A stretch of DNA of 64,000 bases from NCBI RefSeq assembly GCF_004337985.1, contig NC_043742.1, positions 5,569,259-5,633,258 of the forward strand, read 5' to 3'. A model generated the notes under the pieces. It had not been told where the DNA came from. It did no database searches and saw only the letters and a list, made by a program, of their open reading frames with translations. Origin of the DNA: Pyricularia pennisetigena (taxonomy: Eukaryota; Ascomycota; Sordariomycetes; Magnaporthales; Pyriculariaceae). The position numbers and the translations under genes were made by a program. How positions within the stretch are numbered: position 1 is the first letter of the stretch; the number at the start of each line of letters is the position of its first letter. Positions 12,812-23,782 of this stretch are shown in pieces.

Positions 12812-15490
12812 ATATCCGGAAACACGCCCATATATATTTCGCTTTCCCACCAAATCGACCCAGTTTTTCGCGGTTCCAGTCCCGCATACGCGGCGGTAAA
12901 TACCTCCTTAAATATATATATTTTCCCGGAATTATACGTTAAAACCAAAACTTTTAATAATTTAAACCTATAATATAAATTCGTTTTTTTAACTATTATA
13001 TGGTTTTTAAACCTCCACAAACCCCCCAATATTCCTGCACAAATCCCATATTATAACTAAATACAATATATATACCGGGTTTTATATAATATAAAAAATG
13101 TTATTTTGCTGGTAAAAACCGGGTACGGGAAAAATATAATATTGTAAATTATTTCGGTAATTCGCAATAATATTACTATTATCCAAATAATTTTATTAAA
13201 CAAATTAAATTAAAAACAATTACGCAATATATAGCGTAATCCCGCCGCGAACCCCAAATTAATCGACCAATCCATTTTAAACGTAAATATAAATATGCGG
13301 TTTTTTTTACCAAAATTAATTTTATTTAATATAACTTTTTTTGGAACCCGTAAACCGTTTGTAAATATACGCACATTTTTTTAAACCCGGAACAAACCAC
13401 CAATTACCGATTTTTTAAATTTTTTCGAAACCCTATATTCCACCAACGTATTATTTTATTTATTATTAATAAATTTTATATAATTTTATAATGGAAAAAT
13501 TTTAAGGAATTATTTTCCATACTGCGTTTGGTCCGGGCAATTATATTAGCAACCGTATTTATATTCGGGTGCACCGTAATTTCTACAGTAAAAATTAAAA
13601 CCTACGGTTTCGACCAATTATATTATAAAAAAATAATACGTTTCGTTAAAACGCCTTTCGACCGACCCGAAATTACGATTATAATATAGTATTTGGAACG
13701 CAAAACCTTTATTAACGATTACCGGCGCCTCCTATTCCTAATAGGGAATACCATATTATTATCCGCCACCCGTATTTTTAAAATTATTATATATATGGAC
13801 GCCAGGAACCGTATTATCCAAATACGCCAATTTTTAATAAAACACCTCGTATTAAGGAACTTTATTAAACGAAACGCAACCGATATAATTATCCGGTATA
13901 ATGCATTTATATTTAAAATCGATAAAATTAAAATTTACGCAAAATTTTCCAAACCGGATTTTAAAATTCGTATTATATTTTCCATTTTATTTTTGGGTAT
14001 GGGTATAAATATATTTCATATAAAATATATAATGCAACACGGCGCGTTAATATTAAACGACCCCGCAAACCTGTGGTAAAAGTTCGGACGAACCGCACGC
14101 GGGCCCAACCGTAAAAAAACCGTATATTTTTTTTACGTTTTATTAATATTTCGATACGTAAAAATCCATCGTTAAATAGAAACCGATTAAACCAAAATTA
14201 TTATCCAAATTAACCAAATAACCCGTAGTATTACGAAAAAACGTTAAAAGTTTATAAATTACCAATTTAAATTTTTTAACGTATTTATAAACGCGGTTAT
14301 TCCCTATTAACTTTCCACGTGTCGTTAAATTTAATTTGAACGATAATAACCGGGCAAAAACGTCGGAATTACCACGAACCGGTTTTTTGGGTATATTTAA
14401 ACTACGCGTTCCGCCCTATTGGACGTAATAGGAAATAATAAATAGGAAAAAATTAAAAAAAAAACGCCAAATATGCAAATTTTCGCCAACGTTAAATATT
14501 TTCGACGAATTATATTGGATTTTATATAAGAAATAAATCTATTTTTTACAATAAACCAATTTAAAAATTGTTGCAACGCCTGCGTGCATTAAATTGGAAT
14601 TTTACCCGTATTACCCCCTAAAAAGTAACCAATTAAAATACCTAAGAAAAATTCTAAAAAAGGTTATATATTTAAACAATTGGACAAATAGGGTACCCAT
14701 TTTGCAATAACCATTTTTTACCCAAACCCGCGGCCGTTATACGACCTATTATCCCAGTTAATGCTATTTAAACTAATAATTTTTAATATCGTTAAAAAAT
14801 TCGTCCATTTTTGTAACCGGGAATGGACGAAAAACAATTTGCTGGAAAATATTCCAAATTTACAATTAATTAAACGGTTCAAATAATATAGCGATTATTT
14901 CGTTATTTAATTTTTAATAATATACGAAAATGGGATACGAAATTACGCCTCCTATTTGTATAAATAATAAAAAAAAACGGCGGAATTAAAATACGGTGGT
15001 ATTTTAGGAAACGATAAATATAATTAACAATTATTCGGGAAAATAAACTAATAAACGCCGACGAACGAATTAAACGGTATTATAATTATAGATTAAAATG
15101 TTGGTTAGCGTTAACGGTTGCAAAAATATCCAATATAGGAACGTTTATAAATTTATAATTTAAAAATTAAAAAACGATTAAGGTTAAATCCTAATTAAAT
15201 TAAATAACGTGCCCTGGATTAGAAAAAGGTCGAACGATAAAAAAGGCGACGCCGAAATGGATTAACCAGGGGGGGAGGATTAAACAGCGCAAAATATATA
15301 ATTATTAATTACCAAAATCCCCAATTAACGGTTTAAATAAAACGACCAAATATTAGATAATAATAATTATTACGTAAATTAAAAATTTGGATTATATATA
15401 GGCTGGTACGGCGTAACGGTGCCCCGATTAAAAATAAAAGGGTTTGATATTGCAAATTGTAACAATTGTTACGGTTAAATTCCGGAAATT
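12812..15490 (+). pseudogene. RecQ-type DNA helicase gene of giant copy 2
   Basis: The start codon of copy 3 is ATA here (12812), a RIP-type change. Visible landmarks are a Walker A-like GKTGYGKN at about 13111-13134, and, in the open stretch 13693-14079, a helicase C lobe with FLGMGINI and QHGALILNDPANLW, followed directly by a stop (former Gln) and KFGRTARGPN, i.e. motif VI. RecQ helicases unwind DNA 3' to 5'; related genes are common near ascomycete telomeres. The gene lacks the solo LTR found in copy 3, so it shows the uninterrupted layout. A CxxC stretch near 15440-15460 may be the zinc-binding end. Confidence 0.7.
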
Positions 15491-16049
15491 TTGGCGTTTC
15501 TATTTTAATTTTATTTTATCAGTAAAAAACCCCATATATAAACCTAATTATAAATACCTCCTTTTTTATTTTTATTAGCTTTTTTTTTTACAATAAAAAC
15601 CTTTTTCCCGGCCGCCAGATTTTTTTTATAACGATTAATAAAAAATTGTAACGATTAAACCAGCGTTTAATTTTTAACCAATAAACGTAGTAATTATTAT
15701 AATCGCAAAATTGCTTTAGTAAACATTGCAAACATATTCGTTAAAAAACCTAATTAAAACATTTTTAATTGGATAAAGCTGTTTAAACCTTACCCACCCA
15801 AACAGGTATTAACCCAATCGTAACAAAGGTAAATTATAATTAACGCCCCTATATCGCAAAAATACCCCCCACCCGGTTAGGTCCGGGGCAAACTAATTAA
15901 TTTTATTGTAATAATAATTACAATAATTGCTTTAACTCGCTAAAAACCGTAATAATTGTTACAATTACGTTCCTTTATTACCATAATTCCCAAAAAACGC
16001 CAAAAAGGCAAAACCTCCGCCCAAACCACTACCAAATTTACGTTAAAAC

Positions 16050-17575
16050 ATATACCCAATAATATTAAATTATTTGCCCACCTAATAACTATACTATAAA
16101 AAAAGCGCGGACAAAAAAATAAACCAATATTTTAAAAATTTGGAAAATTACGACGCGGATATTGCAATTGTTTTGGAGCTAAATTTTGCTCGGTTGGACC
16201 GTTTTACATTACAGGGTTATTCGGATATAACCGGAATCCCCCTAAATTCTCCTTTTATTTTTAATAATAATAATAATCATTAAAATAATATTAGCATGGA
16301 TTCCGGCGACAATAAATTTACCCCCGCCCCCGTCGATTATAATAACGACGATATTTATATAAGCGAAAATAATAACCAACCTGCCCCCGTATCCGCTAAT
16401 AAAAACGATAATAATACTAATATGGACGATAATTATAACGAACCGAATCCGGATTTGGACAACCGCCAATTGCAAATTTTTTTGGTATTTTTTACACTAT
16501 TTACCAACGCATTGTCCCCGCCACCAAAAAACCCCAAAAACCGGCCTTTTGCACCATAACCGGAAATTATTATTAACCCGGCACCCGCACCATTAAATAA
16601 GCCGCCCGCACCCCGTATATATAAAACCACCACCGTTTAATTAATTAAAACCAACCTTATTTCGGTATCGTGGACGTAATTTAAATTTAATTCGACGCCA
16701 AATAATGGAGCAATAAATTTCGTATAATCCGAGTATTATTTCCTATTATATAAAAACACGGATTTCCTGGATCGTTTACCCGTCCCGTTATAAAAGGATT
16801 TTTAATTGGGTAAAAACTAATCCATATTGGCGATAATTATTACAATTTAACGCAGGGTAAAAAATACGAATATTGCTAAAATAGTTCGTATTATACCCCA
16901 TTTAAATTATATTAATTGCTTTAAAATTAATAATAATACCAACCCGCCCGCCTGGTTCGGTCGCGGAAATAATATTTTCCGCAACACAAACGAAACCCCA
17001 ATCGCCCAAACCTTTAAACGCTTTTAATCCGCTACTGGCGTCGCCGCAGCAAAAATACGCGTTAATAACCAGATTTTAATATACCATTTTGATAATAATT
17101 CGTCGAATATAAACGAGGTAATGGTCGTATTTAGCTACGAAACGATAAATGCTTTAATATAATATATTAATATAACAGGTTAATGTTTTTTTCATTGGAT
17201 TACGACAATTATTATAATTTTTGCACTAATATATCCTGCTATTTATTATATTGTAATAATTATTACAATTTTTACGGTAATACCAAACAATTATTGCTAC
17301 AATATAACAATTATCACAATTTGGTTTTCACCCTTTTATATATTTTGGGACAACGGGCACAATTTTAATTATTAATTAATTTATTTTCAATCGCCGACGT
17401 ATTCGGTTTTTTAATTTATTTTAAGATAGGTAATCCCGGTAAACAAATTAAAAATAATAAAATACCCGTTTGGCAAAAGACTTTAACTTCCGTACCGGAT
17501 ATATTTAACGATAGGGGTATTAAACCCATTTTCGATAATCTGGTAAATCGGCGTCGCCTACCCCTTATCCCCCCT
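16050..17575 (+). pseudogene. SNF2-type helicase gene of giant copy 2, 5' part only
   Basis: This matches 45121 to about 46715 of copy 3: an N-terminal segment with NLENYDADIAIVLELNFARL, then an Asn/Pro-rich tract, then a conserved block with NPPAWFGRGNNIF. It has only one TPAPVD unit (open stretch 16296-16559) where copies 1 and 3 have two. The ATPase domain would lie further right but was lost at the junction with the copia LTR at 17576. Confidence 0.55.
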
Positions 17576-18230
17576 TGTGAGGAGGTTACGAGATAGAATA
17601 AGCTTAATCTTGAACGCGGGAAAAGTGGATCACGTATAAGGCTAATGGAACGTTGAAATGGCAGATAACCGTCTGCTAGCGGGTAATAGAGATAATATAT
17701 TGTTGCACAATCGATTCGTTGAATCGTTGAATTGATGAAGGTTATAAAGGTGATGATTCTAAGGCTAAGTTGTGAATTACGTGTTCGAATCCGTAGGTGC
17801 AGATCTTCGATCCGGATGTCCGGAATGCGGGGTCACGTCACATGATTTGGCCTTATTCATGTGACTAACCTGCCGACCTATTGAGCCTAACGGCCCATTG
17901 AGCCTAACGGCCTATTGTGCTTATGCATGCACAGAAAATCTGCGACCACAACGGGATTCGAACCCACGCACTTCAACGTATATATGATATAGATTATGGT
18001 ACGTGCATTATACCACTAAGCTAGATTAAATATGACGTATTTGTTTTGTTGTTAAAACTATGAACAAAGACGTAAGATATAAAGCTTTGTGTGTATGAAC
18101 GCGTATACGTTTTATTTGTTATTTATTTATTTATTCGATGCAGGGTGACTAATAAAATTAGCCCGTGCTAGCCGTTATAAGATAATGCAGGGTAGCTTAT
18201 ATAATAAGCCCTGCGCTAGCCATATTCACA
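17576..18230 (-). repeat. 3' LTR of copia #1
   Basis: The 655-bp LTR runs from TGTGAGG to TTCACA. The tRNA-like block is at 17939-18030 on the minus strand, with A box at 18011-18023 and B box at 17954-17964. Confidence 0.92.
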
Positions 18231-18240
18231 TACCCCCGTA
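18231..18240 (-). other. Polypurine tract of copia #1
   Basis: On the minus strand ACGGGGGTA directly precedes the TG of the 3' LTR. A G-rich tract here is where plus-strand DNA synthesis is primed. Confidence 0.6.
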
Positions 18241-18854
18241 ATTTATTTATTATATGAAATAATAAACAAATTATCGAGTGGATACGTTTTATTTATTTAA
18301 CGTTATTTTCTGCACCGTTATTAACATTTGCATAGGATAATAGATCCTTATGCAAAGGTCCGGGTACTGATTTGGTTAAAAAATCAGCTATATTTAATTT
18401 AGTTGGTATATATTTCAACTCAACTAAATTATTATTTATAGCTTCGCGGTTAAAATGATATATTATATCGATATGTTTAGATCTTTTATGAAATTCCGGG
18501 TTTTCCGCGAGCTTTATGGTAGACGTATTATCCACTAAAATTAAAGGGGTTTTAATGTTAAAACCCAGCTTTAAATTATTATTTATATAATTTAGCATAT
18601 TATTTAAATATATGGCTTTTTTAACGGCGTCCCGTAAAGCCATATACTCAGCTTCAGTCGACGATAAAGCTACCGTTTTCTGAAGTTGAGAAGTCCAACT
18701 TATTATATTGTTATCGTTATTTATGTTATAACTGTTGGACAGGCTAAATATATATCCAGTAGTGGAACGTTTTTGATTTAGGTCGTTAGCCCAATCAGAG
18801 TCTGTATATCCCTTAATAAATAATATATTATCGTTATTTTGGCTTTTATCCTGC

Positions 18855-18900
18855 AGGTTTATATTATTTATATTATTTATATTATTTATATTATTTATTA
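18855..18900 (-). repeat. ATT-rich trinucleotide tract in copia #1 pol
   Basis: A run of TATTATTTA-type units encodes repeated Asn-Asn-Ile in the spacer before RNase H. Similar Asn runs occur at 20280-20360, in the integrase-RT spacer. Confidence 0.75.
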
Positions 18901-21900
18901 ACTTTTCGTTAACGTTATTTTTATTGGATCCGTTATTGTTAACGTTATGTTGGGATATATTATTAACGTTATATTGTAGGCCAAAAGTGGGATTTTTTAG
19001 CAGATATTTAAAAACATTTTCAAGAATCTTAAAATGTTTAGCCCCAGGATTAGCCATAAACCTGGCGGCTAGGCACGTGCAATATATTATATCTGGGCGG
19101 CTTTTTATTGCTAAATATAGTAGTGAGCCTACTTTCTGTTGGAAATTTTTGATTTCCTCTTTTGTAGCTTTATGTTTATTTATATCGAATTTTAAACCTG
19201 GTACCCCCGGAATGGTAGAAGGTTTTTCGTTATTTATAATATTGAATTTATTCAATATTTTATTGGTATAATCTTCCTGGCTAATAAAAGCGGTTTTATT
19301 GTTTTTATTTATAATTATCCTGTTACCCAAAAAATTGGATACAGGTCCCATACATTCTATTTTTATATATTTGGATAATTTTTTATAAAGAATATCCAAC
19401 AACGATAAATCAGCATTAAATGCCAGAATATCGTCGACGTGGCAAACCATAATAATGCCAAAAAATTGGCTATTATTATCTTGGTTTATATATACGCCTT
19501 CGTCGTATGGGAACACAGTAAAACCTAACTTTCTTAGCGTTTTGGTAAGGTATTTATACCAGAGTTTAGGCGCTTGTTTTAAACCATACAGGGTTTTATT
19601 TAATTTACCCACTTTATTTATATATTTGTTATCTGTATATAGCCCTGTAGGTAACTTTATATATATTTCGGTATCGATATCTGCGTGTAAAAACGCGTTT
19701 TTAACGTTATATTGAATAACGTACCACCCTTTATGTAATTTTAGCATTATAAGTATATGCCAGGTTTCTGTTCTACAAATTGTAGAAAAGGTATCCAGGT
19801 AATTAACACCCATAATTTGGTGGAATCCCTGTATTACCCATCTGGCTTTATAACGATACCGTTTATTAATATCCGTAATAAAACGAATATTATTTATATT
19901 ATTTAAGGGTTTTTTCTTAAAAACCCAGCGCCCAGTTATAGCTATTTTATTTGGAGGTAAATCCGTTATAGTTAAGGTATTGGATTCTGTTAAGCTATTA
20001 TTTTCGTTTTTGCAAACCTGCAGCCAATTTTCCCAATTTTGGCTTTCCATGGCTTGTTTATAGGTATTCGGTTCTATTAACGAATTTGTTATTAATACGT
20101 AATTATTTTCGTTAAAATTAAATTTTAACGACTTATTAATATTACGTATTGTAAATAGAACGTTATTATATATTTTATATTCTGCAAAATTTACTGGGGG
20201 TTTATTGTTTATGTTTATTTTTATAGACGAATTGTTAGCTGCTTGGGGATTATTATTATTGGTAACAACGTTGTTTTTATTAATATTATTAACGTTATTC
20301 GCGTTATTAACGTTATTAATGTTATTTTTATCAACGTTATTTTTATTTATATTTGTATTATTTACTGGATTTACCTCGAAATCTGGTAAAAAGAATTCGA
20401 CCTCGTTTATGTTATTATTATTTATAATGGTATTTTCGTTGTTTATATGTGGATAAAATTTATCCGTTATAAAGGTAATATCTCTAACCAGGAAACATTT
20501 CCTTTTATATGGGTCCCATATTTTATATATCTTTATATTAGGTGTAAAACCTACTAAAATACCAATTTTATTTCGAGGTTCAAACTTCTTTTTATTATAG
20601 TTATCGTTATAGTAAATAATATATCCCCAAGGTTGTATATAGTTATTTACGTAAATTGCATTATTATTTATATTATTTTCACTTATATTGTGAAATATAT
20701 TGGCTGGCGTCTGCATATTTAAAGCCGTATGTGGGGTGTTATTATATAGGTATACAGCGGCTAATAAAGCCTCACCCCATAAATAGTTAGGTGCTTTATT
20801 ATTAAATAGCATAGCCCTGACTTTATTAAATAGGGTTAAATTTATACGTTTTATTAACCCATTTGGCTTTTTTGTATATGCAGGCGTAAAATGGTGTATA
20901 ATACCGTTATTCTGTAACGCAATTTTAAATTGGTTATTTATATATTCGCCTCCATTATCGGTAAAGAACTCTTTTATTGTTCTTTTACCATTTATATTAA
21001 CGGTATTATTATCCATTTATTTCTTATATATATTGAATGCCTTTAGGGCATTAGCTTTTGTTTTTAACAATACAACACGTAAATAACGTAACTTTTTATC
21101 CAAAAACGTTATATAATATTTATAATAATTATACGTGGGTGGATTTATGGGTCCACCTAAATCGGAATGGATTTTGTCTAATATATTATAATTTATAATA
21201 TTTGCAGAAGTCCTGTTTATTTTCCGATTGGATTTTGCAGCTAAGCAAATCTCACACGTATATTTATTATAATTATATATATCGTCTTTGGATATCTTTA
21301 TTTTATTTGTCTTTATTAACTGCAATAGGGGTGTTAACCCTATATGCCCATATTTAACGTGTAATTTATATATTGCATTGGAAGAAATATCGTTATTATT
21401 CGACTTTTCTTCCGCATGTAATATACAATTATTTTCCACAATTTGGGTAGGTAGGATATATAGCCCATTATTTTTATAACCTTTTGTTATTTTATGTTTA
21501 TATTCTTTATATATCACTATTACTTTATTATTCATAAAGGTTATAATATAGTTATGTAGTTGTGCAACAGAGAGTATATTAAACCCAAATTCTGGTACAT
21601 AGTACACGTTATTTATGGTTTCTGTTATACTTGTATCATTGAACTTAACTTTTATAATTCCCATTTTATTTATATTTAAATGGGAAGCATTACCCCATTT
21701 AACAGTCGTATCTATATTTTTAACGTTTGTTAAATATTGTATATTGCAACATGTATGAATTGTTGCTGCACTGTCTATAATAAAATTGGAGGACTTTATA
21801 GTAGAGTGCAATACAATATGTGGATTAAAGTCAGAATAAATTAAATTTGGACCAAACGTTGTAAAACAGTAATGTCCCAAATTCAAATAATCCGCTTTAT

Positions 21901-21912
21901 TCCCGTTATTGG

Positions 21913-22008
21913 GGTAATTATTATTATAATTATAATTATAATTATAATTACAAATACAATTATAATTATAATTATAATTACAAATACAATTATAATTATA
22001 ATTATTAA
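21913..22008 (-). repeat. Hexanucleotide repeat (AATTAT)n in copia #1 gag-pol
   Basis: Tandem AATTAT units with two CAAATA interruptions encode alternating Asn-Tyr with repeated CIC. The tract lies between the Gag domain and the protease, where many copia elements carry a zinc knuckle; no CCHC knuckle is visible. Confidence 0.85.
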
Positions 22009-23103
22009 TGGGTAAAGAATTTACCTCATTATTAACCTTATTAAAGGTTAAAAATTCATTCAACGATACGGTATGATGTTTATTAATATTATCCTCACCA
22101 CGGAATTGCTTTAAAATATCGGCAAATAATTAATCTACCGTATATTTATTTGAATTATCGTTCCGTAGGTTTTGGATAATATTCTGTGCAGAAGAGATCC
22201 AATTTTAATTTAAAGTATTTAACACCCAGGTTATAATAACTTTATCTTAAATAATTAAACCTTTAAATTTCAAAACTAAATATAACTTTTTTATTTTATT
22301 CAAATAAACCTCGATGTTATTAAACGATTTTGGTACAGCCGAATAAAACTCCTTTAATAAAAGGAAATCCGAAATATAGCCTTCAGGATTATATATATTT
22401 TTTAATTTATTCCAGGCTTCGTACGCAGAAATGCATTCTTTTATATATAAAAGAGGTTTATTATCGCACAGTGATTTTATAAAGGCTAAAGCCAGCGTAT
22501 CTTTGTTTGTATAATCCAAAGGTTCAAAGGTATTACTACCATTCTGGATGCCACTGGGGATACCAGTGGGTTCCATATTATTATTAGCGTCGAAGCTAAT
22601 AACAACTCCCTCCTTTTGCTCCAGGGTACATGCGAGTCCCTTCACTTCCAAGGCCGCTTAAGCACGAATAGCCCAGATAACGTAATTCTCGGTGCCCTTA
22701 AGGGTTACCATTGGGATTTTGTCGAAGGTAACCATCTTAAATAAAGGGTTTTTTATTTGTATTGTATTTCGGTAACGGTCGGGGTTAGGGTCGAAAGGGT
22801 TATTCGGTTGAATAAGTCTTAAAAGGAGCTTTCGGATGGTATAGGTCTCGTATCCATAGGTCGAATAGCGGTGAAAATATAGGCGAATGTTTGTTGAGGT
22901 ATATAAGTAGGTATAGGATGGTGCAGTATAACGGTCGGGTTTTTTCGACGGCGCGTGCGATTCCGGTTTCGGCAATTATACCGTTGGATAAAACGTGAAT
23001 AAAGCTATCGAATGGTATAAAGCTCGGGTTAATCCGAAATAAAGCTGAAGAATAATCGATGGATTTGATGGTATTGGTATCGGTATCGATTTCGTTGGTA
23101 TGA

Positions 23104-23123
23104 GCTAATCCGGGCTTATAACC
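23104..23123 (-). other. Primer binding site of copia #1, half-tRNA type
   Basis: Immediately after the 5' LTR (minus strand) comes GGTTATAAGCCC. Drosophila copia and relatives are primed by an initiator tRNA-Met fragment cut in the anticodon region, whose complement is GGTTATGRGCCC. The sequence fits with one G-to-A difference. It does not look like the complement of a tRNA 3' end. Confidence 0.6.
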
Positions 23124-23782
23124 TGTGAGGAGGTTACGGTATAGAATAAGTTTAATCTTAAACGCGGGGAAAAATGGATCACGTATAAGGCTGATGGAAC
23201 GTTGAAATGGCAAATAACCGTTTGCTAACGGGTAATAGAGATAATATATTGTTGTTGTACAATCGATTCGTTGAATCGTTAAATCGATAAAGGTTATAAA
23301 GGTGATGATTCTAAGGCTAAATTATGAATTACGTGTTCGAATCCGTAGGTGCAGATCTTCGATCCGGATGTCCGGAATACGGGGTCACGTCACATGATTT
23401 GGCCTTATTCATGTGACTAACCTGCCGACCTATTAAGCCTAACGGCCCATTGAGCCTAACGGCCTATTGTGCTTATGCATGCACAGAAAATCTGCGACCA
23501 CAACGGGATTCGAACCCACGCACTTCAACGTATATATGATATAGATTATGGTACGTGCATTATACCACTAAGCTAGATTAAATATGACGTATTTGTTTTG
23601 TTGTTGAAACTATGAACAAAGACGTAAGATATAAAGCTTTGTGTGTATGAACGCGTATACGTTTTATTTGTTATTTATTTATTTATTCGATGCAGGGTGA
23701 CTAATGAAATTAGCCCGTGCTAGCCGTTATAAGATAATGCAGGGTAGCTAATATAATTAGCCCTGCGCTAGCCATGTTCACA
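23124..23782 (-). repeat. 5' LTR of copia #1
   Basis: The 659-bp LTR has TG...CA ends and differs from the left LTR mainly by C/T and G/A transitions. An open stretch spanning its inner edge (23213-22800) is not a gene. Confidence 0.92.

Larger units (their letters stand above)
12013..17575 (+). mobile_element. Giant TIR DNA element, copy 2 (5' part)
   Basis: It starts with TAGTCTCAGGG at 12013 and is colinear with copy 3 from 40405 to about 46715, without the solo LTR that copy 3 carries. It breaks off at 17575, inside the SNF2-like gene, where the left LTR of copia #1 begins. The missing right part does not reappear after the copia element. It interrupts the pogo-like transposase; the 9 bases before it are GTTTTAGGG, but the partner duplication has been lost with the right end. 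Confidence 0.85.
18293..22735 (-). pseudogene. Copia #1 Gag-Pol polyprotein, one frame with a few RIP stops
   Basis: A single frame of about 1,480 codons starts at ATG 22735 and ends at 18293, broken by about five stops (near 22659, 22248, 22205, 22130 and 21018). In order: a Gag N-terminus with VTLKGTENYVIWAIRA (UBN2-like); an Asn/Tyr low-complexity tract; aspartic protease with FIIDSAATIHTC; integrase zinc motif (HVKYGHIG, CEICLAAKS); integrase core with IHSDLGG and FFTDNGGEY; RT with LYGLKQAP and HVDDIL; RNase H with GYTDSDWA and SSTEAEYMAL. The residue expected to be the catalytic Glu of integrase is Lys (NGLIKRIN, about 20850), and the first RT Asp is Asn (QYNVKNAFL, about 19700). Integrase downstream part, RT and RNase H remain in one 907-codon open stretch (21016-18293). 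Confidence 0.93.
17576..23782 (-). mobile_element. Ty1/copia LTR retrotransposon #1
   Basis: The 6.2-kb element is read on the minus strand: 5' LTR 23782-23124, primer binding site 23123-23104, gag-pol 22735-18293, polypurine tract about 18240-18231, 3' LTR 18230-17576. The domain order protease-integrase-RT-RNase H is that of Ty1/copia. The flanking 5-mers differ (CCCCT left, ACCGC right), and the left flank is giant copy 2 while the right flank is gypsy #1, so the two ends probably derive from different insertions. It is the least decayed element in the window. Confidence 0.92.

Noticed and set aside
12812..15490. Host telomere-linked RecQ helicase and a subtelomeric location
   Set aside because: The gene occurs twice inside the same TIR element with identical neighbours, and no telomeric repeat arrays are visible.
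18293..21016. Intact 907-residue gene
   Set aside because: It is the C-terminal part of the copia polyprotein, begins after a stop, and lacks catalytic residues.
22800..23213. 137-codon minus-strand open stretch as a gene
   Set aside because: It spans the edge of the copia #1 5' LTR and its leader, in another frame from gag-pol.
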